Source of the DNA: Roseibacillus sp.
Lineage (GTDB): Bacteria; Verrucomicrobiota; Verrucomicrobiia; Verrucomicrobiales; Akkermansiaceae
DNA: 64,000 nt
Reading direction: 5' to 3'
Assembly: GCA_002686085.1 (NCBI GenBank)
Contig: NZAC01000013.1
Location: 44,105 to 108,104 of the forward strand
Part shown: in pieces, positions 38,187 to 48,600 of the stretch
Numbering within the stretch: position 1 is the first letter of the stretch
Layout of the letters: each line of letters opens with the position of its first letter
Position numbers and translations under genes: made by a program
Notes under the pieces: model-generated
Told to the model about the DNA's origin: nothing
The model's input: only the letters and a program-made list of their open reading frames with translations
Database searches by the model: none

Positions 38187-39482
38187 ATGGAAAAGCAATT
38201 CTACTCCATTCTTATTACAGCCCTTTGCTCAGCGATTGCACTCGCGGATTGGCCGCAATTCCAAGGCCCAAATCGTGATGGAACCTCGAGCGAGTCGGGC
38301 TTGCTACGCAGCTTCCCGAAAGAGGGTCCCAGGATTATCTGGGAGAAAGCTCTGGAGCAGGGCTTCGGCGGATGCGCCGTTGACGGGAACGACCTCTTCG
38401 TTGTCGACCGGGTCGCGAAGACAAAGGATATGTTGATCTGCTTGGACGCCACTACGGGCAAGGAACGGTGGCGCTACGAGCGCCCGTCAGAGGGAGAGCC
38501 TTCATTCCCTGGATCCAGGAGCGTTCCTACTGTCAGGAAAGACGCCGTCTATTTTATCGGATCATTCGGACGAGTTCATTGCGTGGATCGGGCTACCAGG
38601 AAAGCACGCTGGCACATAAAAATGTCCGAGAGATACCCAGATGCAGAAACCCCAAAGTGGGGCTACGCGCAGTGTGCACTCGTGATCGACGACATTGTTG
38701 TGGTTACTCCCTTTGGCTCGGAGACGGGTGTTGCCGCCTGGCACCGCAACACCGGTAAAGAGGTCTGGCGGAGCGGCCCCATCGGAAATTCACACTCCTC
38801 TCCCACTCTGCTGGAAATTGCAGGAGAACAGCACATCGTCCTGACCACAGTGGTAAATCAGGGAAGCAAGGAGGGCCTTATTACCAGCTATAGACCGAAC
38901 GACGGAAAGACTCTGTGGCAGACCTCACATTACTATAACAGGATTCCGATTCCTCCCGTGACCAAGGTCAGCAACACTCTTCTCTTCGCTACTGGAGGCT
39001 ACGACTGTGGATCCAAGATGCTTTCCATTGAGCGTCAGGGAAACAGCTACATGCTGAGTGAAAAATGGTCCATCCAGAAAGGATCCCAGATTCACCCTCC
39101 CTTCGTTATCTCCGACCATCTCTATTTCCTCGCCAATGAGAACTCTAATCATCGAGTCGCCACAAAGCGTAAAACCGGGGGGTTGAGCTGTTGGTCCCTT
39201 GATGGCGAAGAACTGTGGCGCACTGGTAACGACCCCTTCATGGGACGAGGCGCAAGCCTTTACGCCGATGGCATGCTGATAGTCCAGGACGGAGAAAAGG
39301 GCATACTGCGCCTTTGGGAAGTCAGCAAAGGAGGCTTTCGCGAGCTTGCCTCTGCAAATGTTTTCGGAAGCGATCTTAAAAAGAACTTTGACCTCAAATT
39401 CTGGAGCCCTATGGCCCTCAGCGAGGGACGCCTTTACATGCGAGGACAGAATCGCTTGCTCTGCGTCGACTTGAAGAAATAA
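38187..39482 (+). CDS. Secreted PQQ-like beta-propeller protein
   Basis: A 431-aa exported protein with a signal peptide (FYSILITALCSAIALA) and repeated PQQ/WD40-like blades. The blades show the pattern 'W-x-x-x-x-G' (DWPQFQGPNRDG, LDATTGKERWRYE, VDRATRKARWHIK, WHRNTGKEVWRSGP, RPNDGKTLWQT). The name 'PQQ' refers to the repeat type only; I see no evidence of a bound quinone cofactor. Such proteins occur widely in PVC genomes without an assigned function. It sits between two sulfatases, with gaps of nine and 22 bases, so it is probably part of the same operon. Confidence 0.88.
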   Translation: MEKQFYSILITALCSAIALADWPQFQGPNRDGTSSESGLLRSFPKEGPRIIWEKALEQGFGGCAVDGNDLFVVDRVAKTKDMLICLDATTGKERWRYERPSEGEPSFPGSRSVPTVRKDAVYFIGSFGRVHCVDRATRKARWHIKMSERYPDAETPKWGYAQCALVIDDIVVVTPFGSETGVAAWHRNTGKEVWRSGPIGNSHSSPTLLEIAGEQHIVLTTVVNQGSKEGLITSYRPNDGKTLWQTSHYYNRIPIPPVTKVSNTLLFATGGYDCGSKMLSIERQGNSYMLSEKWSIQKGSQIHPPFVISDHLYFLANENSNHRVATKRKTGGLSCWSLDGEELWRTGNDPFMGRGASLYADGMLIVQDGEKGILRLWEVSKGGFRELASANVFGSDLKKNFDLKFWSPMALSEGRLYMRGQNRLLCVDLKK

Positions 39483-39504
39483 TATCTACCTCCTTTGACC
39501 TATC

Positions 39505-41115
39505 ATGAGAATCCTTATTTCCCTCTGGGTTGCTACCTGCCTCGTTTCCTTCGCTGCTCAAAAGCAGCCTAATATTGTTTTCATTTTCAGTGACGATCAT
39601 GCGCCGCATGCAATCGGTGCCTATGATGGCTGGCTGAAGAGCACGAACCCGACGCCCCACATTGATCGTCTTGCATCAGAGGGAATGCTTTTCGACAAAA
39701 GCTTCTGCACCAACTCAATTTGCGGCCCGAGTCGGGCTGTGATTATCACGGGGAAACACAGCCACAAGAACGGCTTCATGAATAACGGGAACAATTTCGA
39801 TGGTTCCCAGCAAACATTTCCCAAGCTCCTGCAAAAGGCAGGATACCAGACCGCGATGTTCGGAAAGTGGCATCTCAAATCGAAGCCTCAGGGATTCGAC
39901 AAGTGGATGGTCCTTCCCGGACAGGGCCTCTATTACAATCCTGATCTACTGACTCCCGAGGGAAAAACTACCATCGAAGGACATTGCACGGACGTTGTAA
40001 CTAATCTGGCTGTTGACTGGCTCAAAAAAGGGCGCAATCAGGACAAGCCATTTCTCCTGATGTGTCAGCATAAGGCCCCCCACCGCAACTGGATGCCAGC
40101 CCTCCGTCATCTACACTTGTGGGCGGATGAGGATCTGCCAGAGCCTGAAACACTCTTTGACAACTGGGAGGACAACGCCAGCCCGGCACGCTGGCAGGAA
40201 CTTGAGATCGATGGCCACATGGACCTACAGTTCGACCTCTTCTACAATTTGACCCCTGCCTACAAAGGGGCGGATAGGAAGGGCATGTTTGACAAGTCTG
40301 CATGGCGCAACATGTCACGAATGACACCCACACAACTGACCGCATGGCGTGACCATTACGCACCACGTGATGCAGAGCTCAAGAAAGCAAACCTTAAGGG
40401 TAAAGACCTTGTTCGCTGGAAATACCAGCGATACGCAAAGAATTACCTCCGTTCCGTTCGGGGCGTCGATGAAAGCGTCGGGACCTTGATGCGGACGCTG
40501 GATGATATGGGAATCTCCGACAACACCATAGTGGTTTACTCATCGGACCAAGGATTCTACATCGGGGATCATGGCTGGTTCGATAAGCGCTGGATGTATG
40601 AAGAGTCTCTTTTGATGCCTCTGATTATCAAGTGGCCAGGGGTGACAAAACCCGGTTCGCGCGATAAAGAACACATGGTTCAGAATCTCGACTACGCCGA
40701 AACCTTTTTGGAAGCCGCAGGAGTAGCAATTCCAGATGACATGCAGGGCCGCTCCCTTGTGCCACTCCTCAAGGGCGAGAGCCCGAAAGAATGGCGAGAT
40801 AGCATTTATTATCACTACTATGAATACCCGAGCGTCCATCAGGTGCCTCGACACAACGGAATTAGAACTGAGAGATATAAGCTCATCCAGTTCTACGAAT
40901 TTGGTGAGTGGGAATTTTACGATCTTAAAGAAGATCCAGATGAATTACGAAATCTTTACAAGGATGAGAAATACGCAGCTCAGATTTCCCGGATGAAAAA
41001 CCAGCTCGAGGGATTGCGGCGCAAATATGATGACAACACCGTCGGACCTTTGAGACCTGAGGCCTGGCGCCAGAAGCACCGCACCAAACAATTCCGCGTC
41101 AACGACGAGCTGTGA
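39505..41115 (+). CDS. Secreted sulfatase 4
   Basis: A 536-aa type I sulfatase with a signal peptide (LISLWVATCLVSFAAQ). The maturation motif is SICGPSRAVIITGKHSHKNG, with Cys73 as the formylglycine precursor; Gly follows the Cys where other sulfatases here have Thr or Ser. The metal-binding start is FIFSDDHAPHAIGAYDG, and YSSDQGFYIGDHGWFDKR replaces the usual S-D-N-G block, a form seen in choline-sulfatase or heparan-sulfatase-like branches. The C-terminal EFGEWEFYDLKEDPDELRN is also typical of that group. It ends the block of catabolic genes. Confidence 0.94.
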   Translation: MRILISLWVATCLVSFAAQKQPNIVFIFSDDHAPHAIGAYDGWLKSTNPTPHIDRLASEGMLFDKSFCTNSICGPSRAVIITGKHSHKNGFMNNGNNFDGSQQTFPKLLQKAGYQTAMFGKWHLKSKPQGFDKWMVLPGQGLYYNPDLLTPEGKTTIEGHCTDVVTNLAVDWLKKGRNQDKPFLLMCQHKAPHRNWMPALRHLHLWADEDLPEPETLFDNWEDNASPARWQELEIDGHMDLQFDLFYNLTPAYKGADRKGMFDKSAWRNMSRMTPTQLTAWRDHYAPRDAELKKANLKGKDLVRWKYQRYAKNYLRSVRGVDESVGTLMRTLDDMGISDNTIVVYSSDQGFYIGDHGWFDKRWMYEESLLMPLIIKWPGVTKPGSRDKEHMVQNLDYAETFLEAAGVAIPDDMQGRSLVPLLKGESPKEWRDSIYYHYYEYPSVHQVPRHNGIRTERYKLIQFYEFGEWEFYDLKEDPDELRNLYKDEKYAAQISRMKNQLEGLRRKYDDNTVGPLRPEAWRQKHRTKQFRVNDEL

Positions 41116-41213
41116 TCCTTACTGCACCCCGCCCAACGATCTTCTCATCAAGGCTCGCATGCCTTCCTTGTAAGACTCTGGGACCAAGAAATTGAACAGC
41201 CCAGCCTCCCGTA

Positions 41214-41831
41214 ATGAAGCTCCTCTCTTTATCGGCTCTGTTTATCGCCATTGGAAGTCTCTTCTCCTGCGGACCAATCTCTCGAATCTACGACCAGCCC
41301 CCACCCTCCTCACGTTATCTTGCTGGGATTGGCGTAGCCGCCGCCCCACAGAGTGAACCCATAAATCCTGCAGAAGCCTCCAAATTCTGGGATGGAGACT
41401 CTCTGCTCGGCCCCACTGCAATCCACATCGTCAGGGCTGAGCAGAAAGCTTACTTTTACAAGGGCGGCCAGCTTGCGGGCGTGACGCCCGTTTCAACTGG
41501 AAACTCGAAATACACGACAAAGCCGGGCAGTTTCACGGTTACCCAGAAAGCTGTAGACTACTACTCCCGAACTTACGGCACTATTGTAGACCTCGCGACC
41601 GGAACGGTCGTTAATGATGACGCTGATTCCCGTAAGGATAAGCCGGGACCCGGACAGAAGTTCGTTGGTTCACCGATGCCTCACTTCCTCCGCTTTAACC
41701 AGGGAGTCGGCATGCATGCAGGGCACCTCCCAGGCTACGCGGCCTCTCACGGCTGCGTCCGTCTGCCTGCAGACCTCGCAAAGAAATTCTTTGAGAACGC
41801 CGAAATCGGCACGCCGGTAATAGTGGAATAA
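41214..41831 (+). CDS. L,D-transpeptidase (YkuD domain) lipoprotein
   Basis: A 205-aa enzyme that makes or modifies meso-diaminopimelate cross-links or anchors proteins to peptidoglycan. The N-terminus is a lipoprotein signal (LFIAIGSLFSC, Cys19). The YkuD active site is MHAGHLPGYAASHGCVRLP, with Cys181 as the nucleophile and the preceding His residues in place. The rest has HIVRAEQKAYFYKGGQ and PGSFTVTQK, matching the family. It stands alone between a sulfatase and the ACT-domain gene, with gaps of 98 and 55 bases, and is unlikely to belong to the sulfatase operon. Confidence 0.92.
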   Translation: MKLLSLSALFIAIGSLFSCGPISRIYDQPPPSSRYLAGIGVAAAPQSEPINPAEASKFWDGDSLLGPTAIHIVRAEQKAYFYKGGQLAGVTPVSTGNSKYTTKPGSFTVTQKAVDYYSRTYGTIVDLATGTVVNDDADSRKDKPGPGQKFVGSPMPHFLRFNQGVGMHAGHLPGYAASHGCVRLPADLAKKFFENAEIGTPVIVE

Positions 41832-41886
41832 CTACACCAGGACAGCCGTTTTGAATCCTGTCATCTGAAACCTCACACTCCTGAAA

Positions 41887-42387
41887 ATGCGTAACATAGT
41901 GATGACCCTGATCGGCCCCGACCGCCCTGGGCTTGTTGAAGAATTGTCAGCTACCGTCGCCTGTCATCGGGGAAACTGGGAGGAGTCCCGCATGTCTCAC
42001 CTCTCGGGCAATTTTGCGGGCATGCTCAGAATCCAGTGCCCGGAAGAAACCTACGAGAATCTTCTTTCCTCCCTGCGATCCCTTGAAAATCTAACTGTCT
42101 CGGTGTCAGAGGAGCTTCCCGAGACCGGTCACAGCCGAAAGATCATCTCCTTCGACGTCATAGGAAACGACCGACCGGGAATCATTCAGGAGCTCGCCTC
42201 CGCCATCGTCAAAACCGGGGGCAACGTAGAGGAGCTCTCAAGCCATCTCGAGTCGGCACCACATGCCGGCCATCCGGTCTTCAAGGCTACGGGCACGGTG
42301 ACCGTCAAAGAGGACTTCAATGAGCAGGGTCTTATCGAGGCTCTCGAGGGCCTCGGGGCTGACCTCGCTGTCAGCATCGAGCACTAG
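41887..42387 (+). CDS. Tandem ACT-domain protein, GcvR-like
   Basis: A 166-aa protein with two ACT domains, each opening with the D-R-P-G motif: LIGPDRPGLVEELSATV at residues 8-24 and VIGNDRPGIIQELASAIV near residue 93. The arrangement is that of GcvR, the glycine-cleavage-system regulator, and of related small ACT proteins that sense amino acids. Whether it controls the glycine cleavage system here is not shown, since no gcv genes are present in the window. A likely terminator follows. Confidence 0.85.
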   Translation: MRNIVMTLIGPDRPGLVEELSATVACHRGNWEESRMSHLSGNFAGMLRIQCPEETYENLLSSLRSLENLTVSVSEELPETGHSRKIISFDVIGNDRPGIIQELASAIVKTGGNVEELSSHLESAPHAGHPVFKATGTVTVKEDFNEQGLIEALEGLGADLAVSIEH

Positions 42388-42412
42388 GCCTCCGAACCTC
42401 CTCAGTCCTTAG

Positions 42413-42441
42413 AGCCTTGACGCCTTTTTTCAGGGCTTTTG
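42413..42441 (+). terminator. Terminator-like hairpin after the ACT gene
   Basis: AGCCTTGA and TCAGGGCT (42413-42420 and 42430-42437) form an 8-bp stem with one G-U pair, followed by TTTG. It lies 25 bases after the stop of the GcvR-like gene and next to the 3' end of trpG. Confidence 0.55.
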
Positions 42442-42443
42442 TG

Positions 42444-43004
42444 TTACATCTCGAGAAAATTCGAAAGGAGCTGCTTCCCCCCTTCAGTAAGAATTGATTC
42501 AGGATGAAATTGTACTCCGTGAACGGGAAATTCACGATGCCTCACTCCCATAATCAGGTCTCCACACCATGCGGTTTGCTCCAAGCATTCTGGGAGAGAA
42601 TCTTTCCGTATGATCAGAGAATGATACCGGGTGGCTTCGAGGGGAGTATCTAATCCTCGAAACACACCCTCTCCGTTGTGCTCGATCATGGAAGTTTTTC
42701 CATGCATCAATTGCTCCGCACGGACGATCTCCCCCCCATATACCTGCCCGATCGATTGATGCCCTAGACATACACCAAGAATGGGGACCTCTGACCCGAA
42801 CTTGCGGATCACTTCACAACTGACTCCCGCCTCGTTGGGACTGCAGGGTCCCGGAGATATGCAGATGCGTTGCGGCTTGAGGTCCTTGATATCCTCGATC
42901 GTCACCTCATCATTACGCCGCACATCCATTTGAGCGCCCAGCTCACCAAAAAACTGGACGAGATTATAAGTAAAGGAGTCATAGTTATCTATAACGAGCA
43001 GCAT
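42444..43004 (-). CDS. trpG: Anthranilate/aminodeoxychorismate synthase glutamine amidotransferase
   Basis: The 186-aa glutaminase subunit that hydrolyses glutamine and passes ammonia to the TrpE partner for anthranilate synthesis. The catalytic Cys79 lies in [12 protein letters not shown], and the His-Glu pair in VQFHPES (about residue 168). The start is [14 protein letters not shown], standard for TrpG and PabA. From sequence alone it could also serve as PabA for folate synthesis. It lies 104 bases downstream of trpE on the same strand, so the two form a pair. Confidence 0.92.
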   Translation of the reverse strand: MLLVIDNYDSFTYNLVQFFGELGAQMDVRRNDEVTIEDIKDLKPQRICISPGPCSPNEAGVSCEVIRKFGSEVPILGVCLGHQSIGQVYGGEIVRAEQLMHGKTSMIEHNGEGVFRGLDTPLEATRYHSLIIRKDSLPECLEQTAWCGDLIMGVRHREFPVHGVQFHPESILTEGGKQLLSNFLEM

Positions 43005-43108
43005 GAGACTTTAGTGGGGTTGACGCCTCGGTAAGTATCGGGGTGCGATACAGGTAAATCCTTTTCAAGGCCGGGTGAACCATAAACGCTACCAAGATCA
43101 GGTTCCTG

Positions 43109-44638
43109 CTAACTTTCCAGAGTATTGGCCAGAGCAATGGCTCTCAGCATTCCCATCGCCTTGTTGACAGTCTCACGGTATTCGTAGACCGGATCACTAT
43201 CTGCCACTACTCCAGCACCAGCTTGGACATAAACTTTTCCATCCTTGAGAAGGCACGTCCGGAGGGCAATGCACGAATCATGGGCTCCATCCCATCCAAA
43301 GTAACCAACCGCTCCGGCATAAGCGTTACGCTTGTTTCGCTCTAACTCGTTAATGATCTGCATAGCCCTGACCTTGGGCGCACCGCTGACTGTGCCTGCT
43401 GGAAAGGTCGCTCTCAGAACATCGTAGGAACTATGCTCCGGTGAAAGTATTCCGGTGACGTTAGACACGATATGCATCACGTGGCTGTAACGCTCCACAA
43501 TCATGAAATCGTTCACCTTCACCGTGGAATGAGCGGCAATCCGACCTACATCGTTCCTCGCCAGATCCACAAGCATGACATGCTCCGCCCGCTCCTTTTC
43601 ATCAGAAAGCAAATCTTCTGCCAGTGCATCATCTTCCTCCGCAGTCTTACCCCGCCATCGAGTACCCGCGATAGGGCGGATGTCGATTTTTCCTTCGACG
43701 CATCGCACATGAACTTCCGGGGAACTTCCCACTAGAGAAAAATCACCCAGCTCTAATATGAACATATAGGGAGACGGATTGACATGCCTCAGGGCACGGT
43801 AGAGATCGATCGGGGCCTTTTCGAATGGCGACTCAAAACGCTGGCTAGGGACAACTTGGAAAATATCACCAGCAGCAATATACTCCTTTGCTGCCTTCAC
43901 CATTGATTCAAAATGCTCCTGAGTAGTGTTGCTTACAGGCGCTGGGACATTCGTATCCTGAAGCCCGTTGAGCGCCGGCACGTGCAAGGGACGGTCGAGA
44001 ACCTCAATTAGAGACGCCACTCTTCCCACGGCTTCGTAGTATGCTTCCTCCTCTGTCGCATAATCGTCCAGCATGGCGTTCGCAACGACCAGCAAACGCC
44101 GCAGCTTGTGATCAAACAGAAGAACAGAGTCCGTGATCATAAATACCGCCTCTGGCAACTTGAGATCGTCAGGAGGCGGTTCACCAACGCTTGGTTCAAA
44201 CTGACGAACTCCGTCATAAGCGAGGTATCCGACAGCGCCTCCAAAAAACGGAGGGGCATCGCCGTGGCATACTGGATTGAAGCTGGACATGAACTTTTCC
44301 AGCTCAGCCAATGGATCTCTCTCCGCTACGATGGCAGTTTCTTCCCCGCCTTTACGAATCACAACCTCAGCACCATGCGCCTCAAAAACTCGAGTCGGAC
44401 AGCTCCCTACTATCGACCAGCGCCCACTGGCATCAGTGCTTTCCGCGCTTTCGAAAAGGAAAGCATGGCGGCCATCACGAATCTTGAGATAAGCAGAAAG
44501 CGGCGTTTCAAAATCAGCTGCAAGCTGCGCGTAGACCGGAACCACGTTCCCTCGCTCGGCAAGCGTGCGAAATTCTTCGAGCGAAGGTTTGACAGCGGGG
44601 GAACTCAAGACGCGCGAGCATGACGGGGAACTCCCCAT
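43109..44638 (-). CDS. trpE: Anthranilate synthase component I
   Basis: A 509-aa chorismate-using enzyme that makes anthranilate in the first step of tryptophan synthesis. The chorismate-binding core is clear: IRPIAGTRWRGKTAEEDD, VDLARNDVGRIA, TFPAGTVSGAPKVRAMQII and YAGAVGYFGWDG. The ATG at 44638 is chosen; a TTG two codons upstream is in frame. Length fits TrpE. The paralogue PabB cannot be excluded, but TrpE is more likely given the full-length N-terminal domain and the adjacent TrpG. It starts nine bases after the MBL-fold gene stops, so the three genes are probably one operon. Confidence 0.93.
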   Translation of the reverse strand: MGSSPSCSRVLSSPAVKPSLEEFRTLAERGNVVPVYAQLAADFETPLSAYLKIRDGRHAFLFESAESTDASGRWSIVGSCPTRVFEAHGAEVVIRKGGEETAIVAERDPLAELEKFMSSFNPVCHGDAPPFFGGAVGYLAYDGVRQFEPSVGEPPPDDLKLPEAVFMITDSVLLFDHKLRRLLVVANAMLDDYATEEEAYYEAVGRVASLIEVLDRPLHVPALNGLQDTNVPAPVSNTTQEHFESMVKAAKEYIAAGDIFQVVPSQRFESPFEKAPIDLYRALRHVNPSPYMFILELGDFSLVGSSPEVHVRCVEGKIDIRPIAGTRWRGKTAEEDDALAEDLLSDEKERAEHVMLVDLARNDVGRIAAHSTVKVNDFMIVERYSHVMHIVSNVTGILSPEHSSYDVLRATFPAGTVSGAPKVRAMQIINELERNKRNAYAGAVGYFGWDGAHDSCIALRTCLLKDGKVYVQAGAGVVADSDPVYEYRETVNKAMGMLRAIALANTLES

Positions 44639-44647
44639 GCGCAAAGG

Positions 44648-45511
44648 TTAAAACCCTTCCAAATGCGTTCCGATCGCAAGATTCATCTGATCCATCACCA
44701 CTGGAGCAGGGCATACCTTTACTTCTTCTTCATGAATCTCCACCCAGCAGGTGGGCTCAGCCTGAGATGCGACGTGGATACCCAGATCCTCCCCAAGCCC
44801 CTTCGCTGATCTAATTTCACGAATCGCAGACATAGCCAGATCGGGACAATTACAATCGCTACTCAGATGACCAAGAATCACAGTCCTCAACCCGTGGTCG
44901 AGAAGACCCTCAACCAGATCAGCGGTCTGCAGATTAGAGAGGTGACCATGGCGGGAGGAAATCCGCTGCTTGATTGACCACGGCCTCTTGGTATCTGCAT
45001 CCAGCATTTTATCGTCGTAATTGGCTTCCACCAATAAGGCGTGGACGCCCTTGAGCCGATCTCGCACAAGGTTCGTCACAAAGCCGAAATCTGTCGCCAC
45101 TCCGATACCAGCATCACCGGCCTGACAGATAAATCCTACAGGATCAACTGCATCGTGAGGCAGGGCAAAAGCTTCCACAGTGACTTCTCCAACCTTGAAT
45201 GCCTGCCCGTGCTGAAAGATGCGCCAGTCCACGCTACCAGTTACCCGGTCGCCAAGGGACTCACGCGTCAAGGCAGTGGTAAAAACCGGAGTCGAACGCT
45301 TGCGAAGAAAGACCTCCAGCCCACAGGTGTGATCACGATGCTCATGGGTCAGCAAGATTCCATCCAAGGAATCTGGGTCGACACCCAGCTGCTCCAATCT
45401 TCTGCTTAACTGCCTGGCACTCAGCCCTGCATCCACCAGCATGGTTGTGTCTCGAGCCTTAATCACGGCAGCATTCCCTCCACTTCCACTTCCCAGAACT
45501 GCCATCTTCAT
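44648..45511 (-). CDS. YycJ-like MBL-fold metallohydrolase
   Basis: A 287-aa metallo-beta-lactamase-fold protein close to YycJ/WalJ. It opens with MAVLGSGSGGNAAVI and has the metal-binding motif LLTHEHRDHTCGLEVF (about 54-69), followed by HDAVDPVGF (about 120) and HLSSDCNCPDLA (about 218). In Firmicutes the YycJ branch is a 5'-3' exonuclease linked to mismatch repair and peptidoglycan regulation; for this organism only hydrolase activity is inferred. It is the first gene of the set followed by trpE and trpG; the link may be simple co-transcription. Confidence 0.88.
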   Translation of the reverse strand: MKMAVLGSGSGGNAAVIKARDTTMLVDAGLSARQLSRRLEQLGVDPDSLDGILLTHEHRDHTCGLEVFLRKRSTPVFTTALTRESLGDRVTGSVDWRIFQHGQAFKVGEVTVEAFALPHDAVDPVGFICQAGDAGIGVATDFGFVTNLVRDRLKGVHALLVEANYDDKMLDADTKRPWSIKQRISSRHGHLSNLQTADLVEGLLDHGLRTVILGHLSSDCNCPDLAMSAIREIRSAKGLGEDLGIHVASQAEPTCWVEIHEEEVKVCPAPVVMDQMNLAIGTHLEGF

Positions 45512-45665
45512 CTGAATATTAGGCTAAAGATCCTGCCTTTGGACCGCCAGATTGAATTTCACAATTCCCCTCCGTTTTCGAGGATTCCCAAACGCATAGT
45601 TCCTATGTTAGTCTTCTGCGCAGCTTCTTACCTTCGATCGACGGCCTTATTCAGCCTTTCCTATC

Positions 45666-48600
45666 TTGAAATTCGCCTACCTTTTACGCTGGCTTGGTCA
45701 CTTCAAAGCAGCGACTGCCCTGACCCTGACTCTCACAGTGGTCAGCCTCGGACTCATATTCTACTGGCTCAACAACCATGGCTTTGAGGGGCGCTGGAGC
45801 CAGCGTATTGCCGACGAGCTGGCTCGCCGCGGAATCCATGCGGATTTTGAATCTGTTCGCTTCTCCCCGACGAAGGGAGTCGTCGCCACAAACCTCAAGA
45901 TTTTCACTGATGAGTCCCGTAGCACGGTGACAGCCAAAATTCCCGATCTACGATTGGATGTCGATCGCGGCAAGGCATTCAGAGGCCAGCTTCAGATTCG
46001 CAGGGTCTACCTGAAGAATGCCAAGCTGATAATCCCAGTAACAGCCGACACTCCCCTGCAGATAGACAATCTTACGGGCCGTCTCAGTGTTGACCGACAC
46101 GATCGCCTGAGAATCGAGACCACCGGAGGAACCTTCAGAGGCATGAACATCCAGACGAATATCGCTCTGGATAATTTCGATCCCGATAAGCTGCGGGAAG
46201 GAGCAGGATCTGATGAAAGCAGCAGGAGGAGAGTCAACTTTACTGAGGATCTCCTCCGAGAATTGGATTCATGGTCTTTTCCCGACCACTCTCCCCCCTC
46301 TCTCCAGCTTGAAGTGAAGGGTAGTTTCAATCGCACTGCTGCGATCCGCACTTACATTTCCCTGAGCGCCCCAAACCTCATGAGGGGCCGTTACAGGATG
46401 CAGGATGCTCGTCTCTCGGGTGAGCTCGGCAATCGAAGTCTCAACGTGGAGGAGCTGTCCTTCACAGACGGCGTGGGTAAATTCAGACTGCAGGCGCATT
46501 ATGACCTTGAGGATAAAACTGGTGGATATGAAGGAACTTCTTCAATTCAGATTGTAGACTTCCTGCGAGAGGGCCTCGAAGACGACAGCCTTAGTGAATT
46601 CAACCCCGAAGTGGCCCCACAGATAAGGGCGCGCGGCAGGTTTACCCTCCGAGATAGAACGATGGACCTGAGTGCCATTGGTTCTCTCTCCTGTAAGTCC
46701 TTCCGCTTTCTTGGAATTCCCTTCGAGAGTCTCCATACGGATTTTTCGTGGAAAAATGGGGACATCTATCTCCGTGACCTGATCGTAAACCACGAATCCG
46801 GAGCACTGGCTGGCGAAGTCAAGGTGAAGAACGACCTGGTTCAATATCGCACCCAGACCAGCCTGCCTCTCTCTGTCTACCGTCCCTTCATTGGCGAGCA
46901 GTCAGGCTTGGAACGAGTCCTCACAGAGAGCGAATTCGATGACGACAGCAAAATCCTGATCAATGCCCGGGGCTCAGTATGGAGGAAAAACCTCAGTGAC
47001 TGGGACGCTACTGGCACCTTCCAGCTTGAGAATTTTCGACACAACGGAGTTCCGGTCAAACTTGCCACCGCCAGATTTTCGATGTCTCCCCTCGACTACA
47101 TTTTCGATGACCTCAAAGCGGTGTTTGACTATGAAGGCAATGGGGAGGAAATCAACACAGGGGGAACCGGGACAGGCACAGTGCTTGCTAAGCAGGTTCA
47201 TTTTGACGCAAAGGAGAAACTCACCCGCTTGGAACAACTGGAGGGCACAGCATGGCCTGGTCCCATCCTCCAGCTGTTCAACCCCAAGATTTCCAAGCAT
47301 GTAAGCGAAACCTACCGCTTTCGTGAACCTCCGCATCTTGCTTGTGCGGGTGTGATTGACCACCTGAATCCTGGCCACCGCACCGACATCCAGACCGTAA
47401 TAAGGGCAAATGGTGATACCGACTTCGATTTGCTCGGGCGGCCCATTCAGATCGGCGAGCTCTCTGCCACTGTTCGCACCAGCTATCGAAAGAACGAAGT
47501 GTCGGCGCTGAATATGAATATTTTCGGGGGCTCGGCCGGCGGACTTATCGTACAACAATCCCATCCGAACCGATTAGCCATTCAGATTCAGGGTCAGGGC
47601 CTGGAGGCTTCCCAAATTGGTCAAACTTACCGTCTCTCAAAAATTGTTCCCGGAACCCTTACCCTTTCTATCGCAGCGCAGGCAACTGAGCACGAGGACA
47701 ACTCAGGTGCGGGGAAGTGGGAGCTGAATGGCGCCTGCAACGTGGGCCAGTCGGTCTACAATGGTGTTCACATCAGTAATGGGACCACACAATTCGGATT
47801 CGACCCAAAAGGATTGCACCTGAAAAACACCAAACTGACCTTCGACTACTCGGACTATGTTCTCCGGGAGCGTCATGGCGGTCCTCTCAACGCAGAACTT
47901 GATATCGAGCGTCTTCACTACGACCCCGAAAACGGGAGAACCGAGATTGTAAATTTAATGGGCAGCGTATGGCCCGGCCCCCTCCTGCGAATTGCTGATC
48001 CCGAAACCGCCGAATATATCGAGGAGTTACTCGGGTTCCGCGAGCTTCCAACCCTGAGCGCCTCGGGTCGTTTTGACCACAGCGAGGACGGAAGCGACAC
48101 TCTCATTAATATCAATATTGAGAATCCGGGAATCACCGACTACGAATTTCTTGGCAAGACATTACAGCTCAAAGGCTTCTCCGCCAAGATCACCAGCAGG
48201 GCAAACCATCACGATATCTCAGACCTAAGGTTCCAGACTTTTCAAGGTAGTGGAGCTGGAGCCCTGACGGTGAAAGAGAACCCCCAAGGTGAAACTCTTA
48301 TTGAGGGAGGAATACGCTGGGACAATATGAGCCTCTCCAAAATTGGGCAAAAGTTCTCGTTTGAGAAAGATGCCCTGGGAGCAATCACTGGTCGACTGGA
48401 TTTCACGACTCTTGCGAATGACACTCGGTCACTGAACGGTAAAGGCGTGATCGGATTGAAAAATGGTCAACTTTTCAATGTTCCCATCTTCGGACCTCTC
48501 TCCCTTCCCCTCGGGACGATTCTTGGCAAGGAATACAGTCACGAGCAGGCGCGAGATGCTTCTGCGACCTTTGTGCTCAAAGATGGCGCCGTATTTACCA

